Shown here: positions 5,544 to 11,453 of the stretch, piece after piece
Layout: the number at the start of each line of letters is the position of its first letter
Position numbering within the stretch: position 1 is the first letter of the stretch
Assembly (NCBI GenBank): GCA_900545445.1
Contig: UQZH01000051.1
Coordinates: 1 to 12,735 of the forward strand
Source of the DNA: an uncultured Collinsella sp.
GTDB taxonomy: Bacteria > Actinomycetota > Coriobacteriia > Coriobacteriales > Coriobacteriaceae
Direction of reading: 5' to 3'
DNA length: 12,735 nucleotides
Notes under the pieces: model-generated
What the model saw: only the letters and a program-made list of their open reading frames with translations
Databases searched by the model: none
What the model was told of the DNA's origin: nothing
Made by a program: the position numbers and the translations under genes

Positions 5544-7997
5544 TTACATCAAATCATAGGCGTCGACGTCAACACTCACGCTCACGCCACGCACGGAACC
5601 CACCTCTTTGAGGCAGGCATCGATATCATCAGAGACATGGTACCCCACGGGCGACTTCACAAGCAGGTGGAAGCGATAACGGTCCTTTGCTCTCTCGATT
5701 ACACACGAAGCCGGACCCAGCACCTGCGGCACCGCGCTGCCCGACCGCAAAAAGTCGGGAGCGGCGGCATGCCATCGGCGCTTGAGCAGCTTTGCGATGC
5801 GCCCGATATAATCCTGCGCATCGTCGCGGCTAGCCGACCACACCAAAATGTTGACCAGACGAACGAACGGCGGATACAGTGCGTCGCGGCGCTGGTCCAG
5901 GTCGTAGTCGGTAAAGATCGAACGGTCGTGCTCGGCGACGGCGCGGATGACTGGATCCTCGGGAAGATAGGTCTGGATGATGACCTCACCGGGGCGATCG
6001 CCGCGTCCGGCACGGCCGGCGACCTGCTCCAACAAATCGTAGGCGCGCTCCCCCGCTCTAAAATCGGGGAGCTTTAACGCAAAGTCGGCATTGACCACGC
6101 CCACAAGCGTGACCTCGGGAAAGTCGAGGCCCTTGGCGATCATCTGTGTGCCCAGCAGCACCGCGCAATCGGCGGCATCGAACTTCTCAAGCAGCTTTTT
6201 GTGCGCATCCTTGCCGCGCGTGGAATCGGCATCCATACGAATAATGGCGACGTCCTCGGGCAACATCTGGTGCAGTGCGTCCTCGATCTGCTGCGTACCC
6301 AGGCCCATTTTTGCCAGGTAGCGACTGCCACATTTGGGGCAACGGCTCGTGGGCGCGGGATACGGCTGCACGCGCCAAGACGAACCGCAGGTGTGACACT
6401 GCAGCGTGTGCGTGCGCTCGTGATACGTAAGCGCGGTGGAGCAGTGGTTGCAGGTGGGGACGCAGCCGCACTCGCGGCACATCAGGAATGGCGCAAAACC
6501 GCGACGGTTATGCAGCAGCACAGCCTTCTCGCGGCGCTCGACCACGCGTTCCAAGCCTTCCATCAGCGGTTTAGAGAACATGGAGCGGCTGCCGTGCGAA
6601 AACTCGCGGCGCAGGTCGGCAATGCGGACCGTGGGTAGCACGGCGTGTCCCGGGCGCTCGGGCATCTCGACGCGCGTCCAGGTGACACCGTTGTACGTGC
6701 CGCGGCGGCAGCGGTCGAGAGCCTCGGCAGAAGGCGTAGCCGAGCCCAGCACGAGTGGGCAGCGATAGCGGCGCGCCATCTCGGCCGCCACCTCGCGCGC
6801 ATGGTAGCGCGGACTGGAGCCCTGCTTATAGCTGGTCTCATGCTCCTCGTCGATAATGATGAGACCCAAGTCGCTGAGCGGACAAAAGAGCGCCGAACGC
6901 GCGCCGACGACAACGCGGGCGGAACCGCTGGCAACCATGTCCCACTGGTCTAGGCGCTCACCGGCCGAAAGACGCGAGTGGAAGACCGCGACCGTCTCGC
7001 CAAAGCGCGAGCGGAAGCGGCCGACGGTCTGGGCCGTCAGCGAGATCTCGGGCACGAGCACGCAGGCCGAGCGACCGGCCGCGAGCACGCGCTCGATAGC
7101 GGAGAGGTAGACCTCGGTTTTGCCGGAACCCGTAACACCGTCCACGAGCACCACATCGCCGTGGGCGTCCAGGCGAGCACGCTCAATCTGCGCGAGCGCC
7201 TGCTGCTGGCCGTTCGTGAGCGCGACCGGCGCCTTGCCGCTCGCGGAGGACAGCGTAGTCTGCTCGCTGCAGCCGCGCCAGGCTCGGCGCTCCTCCACCA
7301 CCACGACGCCGCGTTTTTCGAGCGCCTTGATGGTCGCCGACATACTGTTGTAAAGCAGATTGAGATCACGCGTCGTAACCGGCCCGCATTGGAGCGCCTC
7401 GATGAGCTGACGCTGACGAACGGCGGTCTTAGGCGGCGTGTAGTCGAAGCCCTCGGGCGTAAGCATCACCCAGCGGTTTTGAATAGGCTTGACGGCGGGG
7501 CGTTCAACCGTCCACGCCCCGTCATCACCCTTCACGACCCGCGGGCTGCCACCCGGAGGCAAGAACAGACGCAGGCATTCGGAAAGCGTCGCAACATATT
7601 CGCGGCTCATCCAACGCGCAATGCGGGCGGCCTCGGCGCCAAAGAGCGGTTTGCTGAGGATGGCCTCGATGGGCTTGATGCGCGCGGGATCAAGGACGGT
7701 GTTGCCTTGCAGGTCGCCCAGCTCAGACGCAATGTCGACGATATAGCCCGCGGCCGCACGGTTGCCAAAATGAACTAGGACGGTGGAACCGATCTGCGCC
7801 TCATTGGCGAGGGACTGCGGAATGCCGTAGGCAAACGGCTCGGACAGCGCACGGGTGGGAATGTCGAGGACCACGCTCGCGTAGGCGGCCGTGGGCTCGG
7901 GCGCAGGCGCGGGCTTGGCCTGCTCGGCCGTGCGGACAGGCTTTACGGAAGCCTGCTTAGGCTCAGGCGAACCAAACAGCGACAGTTGCTCGGCCAT
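5544..7997 (-). CDS. priA: Replication restart helicase PriA (primosomal protein N')
   Basis: PriA binds abandoned forks and reloads the replicative helicase. With ATG at 7997, preceded by GGGAGG at 9-nt spacing, the product is 817 aa. Order: an N-terminal tail (1-38) that is Pro/Ala/Lys-rich and begins MAEQLSLFG; the 3'-end-binding and winged-helix region to about 250; helicase lobe 1 with Walker A GVTGSGKT (287-294) and DEEH (383-386); a cysteine-rich zinc insertion (about 507-556, including CRECG, CNHC, CHTCG and CPKCG); and helicase lobe 2 with QVAGRAGRGDRPG. All catalytic motifs are intact. The QLSLF peptide at residues 4-8 matches the beta-clamp-binding consensus, which is not a standard PriA feature. 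The gene heads the priA-def-fmt-rsmB operon and is separated from gltX by a terminator, so its promoter may lie inside gltX or it may rely on readthrough. Confidence 0.97.
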   Translation of the reverse strand: MAEQLSLFGSPEPKQASVKPVRTAEQAKPAPAPEPTAAYASVVLDIPTRALSEPFAYGIPQSLANEAQIGSTVLVHFGNRAAAGYIVDIASELGDLQGNTVLDPARIKPIEAILSKPLFGAEAARIARWMSREYVATLSECLRLFLPPGGSPRVVKGDDGAWTVERPAVKPIQNRWVMLTPEGFDYTPPKTAVRQRQLIEALQCGPVTTRDLNLLYNSMSATIKALEKRGVVVVEERRAWRGCSEQTTLSSASGKAPVALTNGQQQALAQIERARLDAHGDVVLVDGVTGSGKTEVYLSAIERVLAAGRSACVLVPEISLTAQTVGRFRSRFGETVAVFHSRLSAGERLDQWDMVASGSARVVVGARSALFCPLSDLGLIIIDEEHETSYKQGSSPRYHAREVAAEMARRYRCPLVLGSATPSAEALDRCRRGTYNGVTWTRVEMPERPGHAVLPTVRIADLRREFSHGSRSMFSKPLMEGLERVVERREKAVLLHNRRGFAPFLMCRECGCVPTCNHCSTALTYHERTHTLQCHTCGSSWRVQPYPAPTSRCPKCGSRYLAKMGLGTQQIEDALHQMLPEDVAIIRMDADSTRGKDAHKKLLEKFDAADCAVLLGTQMIAKGLDFPEVTLVGVVNADFALKLPDFRAGERAYDLLEQVAGRAGRGDRPGEVIIQTYLPEDPVIRAVAEHDRSIFTDYDLDQRRDALYPPFVRLVNILVWSASRDDAQDYIGRIAKLLKRRWHAAAPDFLRSGSAVPQVLGPASCVIERAKDRYRFHLLVKSPVGYHVSDDIDACLKEVGSVRGVSVSVDVDAYDLM

Positions 7998-8036
7998 GGT
8001 CTCTGTACCTCCCACCCCATACGTCTTTAGAAACAA

Positions 8037-8063
8037 GAGCCCCACTCGTGGTGAGCGGGGCTC
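8037..8063 (-). terminator. Terminator after gltX
   Basis: GAGCCCC (8037-8043) and CTC (8045-8047) pair with GAG (8053-8055) and GGGGCTC (8057-8063) around one A/C mismatch and a GTGGT loop. On the minus strand it is followed by TTGTTTCT. It begins 23 nt after the gltX stop and separates gltX from priA. Confidence 0.8.
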
Positions 8064-8086
8064 GGATACATGCGTTTGCGCGACTG

Positions 8087-9562
8087 TTACAGCGCCATCG
8101 TGCGGGCGCGGTCGATACGCGCCAGGCAATCGTCGCGGCCGACGAGCGCCATGGTCTCGCCCAGCGGAGGGCTCACCATGTTGCCGCAGACGGCGACGCG
8201 CACAGCCTGGAACACCACGCGCTTCTTAAGGTCCATCTGCTCGGGCAGCGGCTCAAGCGCGGCGTCGATGGCCTCGGCGGACCACTCGGTAACACCCTCG
8301 AGCGCGGCCTTGGCGGCGTCCAGAATGGCACCCATACCTTCCTTGGCCAGGCCCTTGTTAACGGACTTCTCGTCATACTCGAGCGTCTCGGCCGTGGCAA
8401 AGATGGGGGCGGCGACGATCACGGCGTCGGCCGGCATCTTGGTGCGCGGCTTGACGATGGCGGCAAGCGCGTCGATCCAGTCCTCGCCGTACTCGACGTT
8501 ACCCTCGATGAGACCCGCCTCGTGCAGCTCGGGGACCATGATCTCGTCGGCAAACTGAGCATCGGACATGCCGTTGATGTACTCGGCATTGACCCAGTCG
8601 AGCTTCTTGGGGTCGAAGGTTGCCGGGTTCTTGGAGATGCGGTCGAGCGAGAACTTGCTGGCCAGGACGTCGCGCGGAATGATCGTGGTCTCGCCGTCGA
8701 GTGACCAGCCGAGCAGCGCCAGGTAGTTGACGAACGCGTCGGGCAGGTAGCCGGCGTCGCGGTACTCCTCCACCGAGGTGGCGCCGTGGCGCTTGGAGAG
8801 TTTTTTGCCGTCGGCACCCAAAATCATAGAGATGTGGGCGAACGTGGGCACGGGCGCGCCGAGGGCCTCGTAGACCATGACCTGACGCGGGGTGTTGGAC
8901 AGGTGGTCGTCGCCGCGGATGACGTGGGTGATCTTCATCATGGCGTCGTCGACGACGGTCGCGAAGTTGTACGTGGGCGTGCCGTCAGAGCGGAAGATGA
9001 CAAAGTCGTCGAGCTCCTTGGCGTCGAAGGTCACCTCGCCGTGAACGGCGTCGTGGATGACGACGTCGCCGCGGTCCTCGGGCACCTTGATGCGCAGGAC
9101 GTAGGGCTCGCCGGCCTCGATGCGGCGGCATGCCTCCTCGGGATCAAGATCGCGGCAGCGGCGCTGATAGCCCTGGAAGGGGTCCTTGCGCTCCTGAGCG
9201 GCCTTACGATCGGCCTCGAGCTGCTCCTTGGTGCAGAAGCAGGGATAGGCCTTGCCCTCATCCCAGAGCTGCTGGGCGGCCTGCTTGTACAGGTCCAGAC
9301 GCTCGGTCTGGGCATAGGGGCCAAAGTCGCCGCCTACCTCTGGGCCCTCGTCCCAGTCCAGACCCAGCCAACGCATGGCGCGCAGGATGATCTGCGTGTT
9401 CTCGTCGGTGGAACGGGTGGGGTCGGTGTCGTCGATGCGCAGGATGAACGTGCCGCCGTTTGCGCGGGCGAAAGCCCAGTTATAGATAGCGGTACGGGCG
9501 CCGCCGATGTGCAGCTTGCCCGTCGGTGAGGGTGCAAAGCGGACGCGAACGTCTGATGCCAT
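8087..9562 (-). CDS. gltX: Glutamyl-tRNA synthetase
   Basis: GltX is the class I synthetase charging tRNA(Glu). The start ATG at 9562 is chosen over the in-frame codon at 9601 because GAGGAG lies 6-7 nt upstream and the conserved fold begins at once (RVRFAPSPTGKLHIGG). The 491-aa length is normal. HIGH motif: HIGG at 18-21. KMSKS motif: KLSKR at 254-258. A CFC pair (C108, C110) and RCR (C136) mark the zinc-site region found in many bacterial GluRS. The C-terminal anticodon-binding domain is complete. Many actinobacteria and firmicutes use a non-discriminating GluRS with GatCAB to make Gln-tRNA; the window does not show which applies here. The gene is divergent from metK and ends in its own terminator. 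Confidence 0.97.
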   Translation of the reverse strand: MASDVRVRFAPSPTGKLHIGGARTAIYNWAFARANGGTFILRIDDTDPTRSTDENTQIILRAMRWLGLDWDEGPEVGGDFGPYAQTERLDLYKQAAQQLWDEGKAYPCFCTKEQLEADRKAAQERKDPFQGYQRRCRDLDPEEACRRIEAGEPYVLRIKVPEDRGDVVIHDAVHGEVTFDAKELDDFVIFRSDGTPTYNFATVVDDAMMKITHVIRGDDHLSNTPRQVMVYEALGAPVPTFAHISMILGADGKKLSKRHGATSVEEYRDAGYLPDAFVNYLALLGWSLDGETTIIPRDVLASKFSLDRISKNPATFDPKKLDWVNAEYINGMSDAQFADEIMVPELHEAGLIEGNVEYGEDWIDALAAIVKPRTKMPADAVIVAAPIFATAETLEYDEKSVNKGLAKEGMGAILDAAKAALEGVTEWSAEAIDAALEPLPEQMDLKKRVVFQAVRVAVCGNMVSPPLGETMALVGRDDCLARIDRARTMAL

Positions 9563-9602
9563 GGAAATCTCCTCGATTGCAGGATGGATGTCTAACCGCA
9601 TC

Positions 9603-9608
9603 AGTATA
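9603..9608 (-). promoter_or_regulatory. Candidate -10 box for gltX
   Basis: The minus strand reads TATACT at 9608-9603, a 5 of 6 match to the -10 consensus, about 40 nt upstream of the gltX ATG. No good -35 is present at normal spacing; TTGTGC lies 19 nt upstream. Confidence 0.35.
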
Positions 9609-9642
9609 AAGCATCAACGCAACCTCCGCACAAAGGGCACCG

Positions 9643-9723
9643 ACCTACTCATTGGGGACAGACTTAAATGACTACCCAATGAGCACCCGACTGGCCATTT
9701 AAGTCTGTCCCCAATGAGTAGGT
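9643..9723. repeat. Perfect inverted repeat, family C, between gltX and metK
   Basis: Arms 9643-9670 and 9696-9723 are perfectly complementary over 28 bp, with the inner sequence ATTGGGGACAGACTTAAATG on the left. The 25-nt loop contains CCCAATGAG (9675-9683), a direct copy of part of the right arm (9710-9718). The left arm can therefore pair with either one. Outside, TCCGCAC (9625-9631) and GTGCGGA (9722-9728) would continue the stem if 13 nt in the left flank were looped out. The form resembles REP/BIME-type repeats mobilised by REP-associated transposases, but no transposase is in the window. Confidence 0.85.
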
Positions 9724-9755
9724 GCGGAAAGGGTGTGAATGTTGGATTTACGCGC

Positions 9756-9761
9756 TATGAT
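9756..9761 (+). promoter_or_regulatory. Candidate -10 box for metK
   Basis: TATGAT at 9756-9761 matches 5 of 6 bases of the -10 consensus and lies 67 nt before the metK ATG. No convincing -35 is visible at 16-18 nt. Transcription from here would begin near 9768. Confidence 0.3.
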
Positions 9762-9779
9762 GTCCCCTTGCATACAGAG

Positions 9780-9816
9780 CCCGGCGGAATGGTAACGGTC
9801 GCCGGGACGCGTTTTT
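9780..9816 (+). promoter_or_regulatory. metK leader hairpin with T-run
   Basis: CCCGGCG (9780-9786) pairs perfectly with CGCCGGG (9800-9806) around a 13-nt loop. A TTTTT run (9812-9816) follows 5 nt later, just before the AAAGGA ribosome-binding site (9818-9823). This has the form of a small intrinsic terminator or attenuator in the metK leader. I do not recognise the conserved core of any known SAM riboswitch in these ~60 nt. Confidence 0.45.
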
Positions 9817-9828
9817 GAAAGGACAATC

Positions 9829-11109
9829 ATGTCAGAAGAACTTCGTTCCATCCCACCCCAACACGGGTCCTTTGTGTTTACGTCGGAGTCGGTGACCGAA
9901 GGTCATCCCGATAAGATCGCCGACCAAATCAGCGACGCCGTCCTCGACGCAATCCTCGCCAAAGAAATAGAGCTGCAGGAGCAGGGCTATATTGCGCCCA
10001 ACGGCGTGCCCGCCAACGTGGAAAACGTCCGCTGCGCCTGCGAGACCCTCGTGACCACCGGCACCGTCATCGTCGCCGGCGAGATCCGCACCCAGGCCTA
10101 CGTCGACGTGCAGGAGATTGCCCGTGGCGTTATCCGCCGCATCGGCTACAACCGCGCCAAGTTTGGTTTTGACTGCGATACCTGTGGCGTCATGAGCCTC
10201 ATCCACGAGCAGTCCCCCGATATCGCCCAGGGCGTCGACGAGTCCTTCGAGACCCAGACCGGCGCCACCACCGACCCGATCGACCTGATCGGCGCCGGCG
10301 ACCAGGGCATGATGTTTGGCTATGCCTCCAACGAGACCAAGACCCTCATGCCCATGCCGCACTACCTGGCGAGCCGCCTGGCCGAGCGCCTGGCCGCCGT
10401 GCGCCACGACGGTACCCTGCCCTATCTGCGCCCCGACGGCAAGACCCAGGTCACCGTGCGCTACGAGGACGGCAAGCCCGTCGAGGTCACGACCGTCGTC
10501 ATCTCCACGCAGCACGCAGCCGAGATCGAAGACATGGGTAAGATCAAGGACGACCTCATCGAGCATGTCATCTCGCCTGTCATGGCTGCCGAGAACATGC
10601 CGTGGGACAACGCCGATATCTACGTGAACCCCACCGGTCGCTTTGTCGTGGGCGGCCCCATGGGCGACACGGGCCTAACCGGCCGTAAGATCATCGTCGA
10701 CACCTATGGCGGCTACGGCCGTCACGGCGGCGGCGCCTTTAGCGGCAAGGACTGCACCAAGGTCGACCGCTCCGCCGCATACGCCGCTCGCTGGGTCGCC
10801 AAGAACGTCGTCGCCGCCGGCCTTGCCGACCGCTGCGAAGTCGAGCTGGCCTACGCCATCGGCGTGTCCAAGCCGTTGTCGATCATGGTCGACACCTTTG
10901 GCACCGCACATGTTGCCGAAGACAAGATCGTCGAGGCCGTGGAGAAGACCTTCGACCTGCGCCCGGGCGCCATCATCCGCGACCTGGACCTGCGCCGCCC
11001 CATCTACGAAAAGACGGCAGCCTACGGTCACTTTGGCCGCGAAGACCCCGACTTCACCTGGGAGAAAACCGACCGAGCCGAAGAACTCAAAGCAACCTGC
11101 GGTCTGTAA
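9829..11109 (+). CDS. metK: S-adenosylmethionine synthetase
   Basis: MetK condenses methionine and ATP into S-adenosylmethionine, releasing phosphate and pyrophosphate. It supplies the methyl donor used by RsmB and most other methyltransferases. GHPDK (25-29) carries the conserved His and Asp. GAGDQGMMFGYA begins at residue 155 (D158). GGGAFSGKD begins at 300, and K307, K311 and D313 match the phosphate- and metal-binding residues of the E. coli enzyme. The 426 aa are somewhat longer than the usual ~385-400, mainly from ~10 extra N-terminal residues and an insert near 50-65. The start ATG has AAAGGA 5 nt upstream. The gene is monocistronic: it is divergent from gltX and closed by a strong terminator. 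Confidence 0.98.
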   Translation: MSEELRSIPPQHGSFVFTSESVTEGHPDKIADQISDAVLDAILAKEIELQEQGYIAPNGVPANVENVRCACETLVTTGTVIVAGEIRTQAYVDVQEIARGVIRRIGYNRAKFGFDCDTCGVMSLIHEQSPDIAQGVDESFETQTGATTDPIDLIGAGDQGMMFGYASNETKTLMPMPHYLASRLAERLAAVRHDGTLPYLRPDGKTQVTVRYEDGKPVEVTTVVISTQHAAEIEDMGKIKDDLIEHVISPVMAAENMPWDNADIYVNPTGRFVVGGPMGDTGLTGRKIIVDTYGGYGRHGGGAFSGKDCTKVDRSAAYAARWVAKNVVAAGLADRCEVELAYAIGVSKPLSIMVDTFGTAHVAEDKIVEAVEKTFDLRPGAIIRDLDLRRPIYEKTAAYGHFGREDPDFTWEKTDRAEELKATCGL

Positions 11110-11146
11110 GCTAACAATAAAAGCCACAGCCAAATAAAAACGCACC

Positions 11147-11182
11147 AAAAGAAGTACCGGCTCCAACCGGTACTTCTTTTTT
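11147..11182 (+). terminator. Strong intrinsic terminator after metK
   Basis: AAAAGAAGTACCGG (11147-11160) pairs perfectly with CCGGTACTTCTTTT (11167-11180) across a 6-nt loop and runs into TTTTTT. It lies 37 nt after the metK stop codon. Confidence 0.93.
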
Positions 11183-11244
11183 ATTTAAGCGGTGGTGAAG
11201 ATGAGCCGACCTGGGACATGGAATAGGTCACAGACCGATAAATT

Positions 11245-11275
11245 TTGCAGCAGAGCGACTCCAACCATGTATCCT
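11245..11275 (+). promoter_or_regulatory. Possible promoter for the serine dehydratase gene
   Basis: TTGCAG (11245-11250) could serve as a -35. TGTATC (11268-11273, 17-nt spacing) or TATCCT (11270-11275, 19-nt spacing) could serve as a weak -10. Transcription would then start at or just inside the left arm of the family B element, putting the whole element in the leader. The rest of 11183-11277 shows nothing I can name. Confidence 0.22.
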
Positions 11276-11277
11276 AA

Positions 11278-11398
11278 GTTCCGAGGGCTTGGGTATTTGG
11301 TCGATCGCGAGTTCCGCACGAGCCGGAGGCCACTTAATGTGGCCTCCGTGCGAGCAGGACTGTCCGAGCAGGCGACCAAATACCAAAGCCCTCGGAAC
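11278..11398 (+). repeat. Long structured inverted-repeat element, family B, copy 2
   Basis: Arms 11278-11303 and 11373-11398 are complementary at 25 of 26 positions. The 61-nt core 11310-11370 is identical to copy 1 (4886-4946) at 53 positions and folds the same way: AGTTC with GGACT, CGCAC with GTGCG, GGAGGCCAC (11325-11333) with GTGGCCTCC (11339-11347), loop TTAAT. The three base pairs that differ from copy 1 are all compensated. It lies between the metK terminator and the serine dehydratase, in the same orientation as that gene. Copy 1 is antisense to its neighbours, so a simple cis-regulatory role common to both copies is unlikely. Confidence 0.9.
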
Positions 11399-11421
11399 GG
11401 CGGGACAGAGTATGCCCCGCC
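11399..11421 (+). promoter_or_regulatory. Small GC hairpin in the serine dehydratase leader
   Basis: GGCGGG (11399-11404) pairs with CCCGCC (11416-11421) around an 11-nt loop, immediately after the family B element and 21 nt before the AAGGAG ribosome-binding site. No T-run follows, so it is not a terminator. Confidence 0.35.
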
Positions 11422-11453
11422 CCTCGGGACGACGAGATAAAGAAGGAGCAGCC

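Noticed and set aside
6978..7778. Long plus-strand frame opposite priA, and similar long frames opposite malQ, gltX and metK
   Set aside because: These are antisense shadows of GC-rich genes with low-complexity Arg/Ala/Val-rich translations and no recognisable domain.
7998..8129. A 44-residue N-terminal extension of priA reaching into gltX
   Set aside because: The extension overlaps the gltX stop and runs through its terminator hairpin. The ATG at 7997 has a good GGGAGG ribosome-binding site.
9563..9601. Longer gltX start at 9601
   Set aside because: It would include the GAGGAG ribosome-binding site and leave no room after the candidate -10 at 9603-9608.
9761..9828. A SAM riboswitch in the metK leader
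   Set aside because: The leader is short and I see no conserved core of the SAM classes I know. Only a plain hairpin with a T-run is supported.
11278..11398. Element B as a serine-sensing riboswitch for the dehydratase
   Set aside because: The other copy lies antisense between def and fmt, unrelated to serine, so a dedicated cis-regulatory role is not supported.
11192..11440. 82-codon open frame through element B2
   Set aside because: Its only resemblance to another frame comes from the repeat core. It lacks a clear ribosome-binding site and spans non-coding leader.
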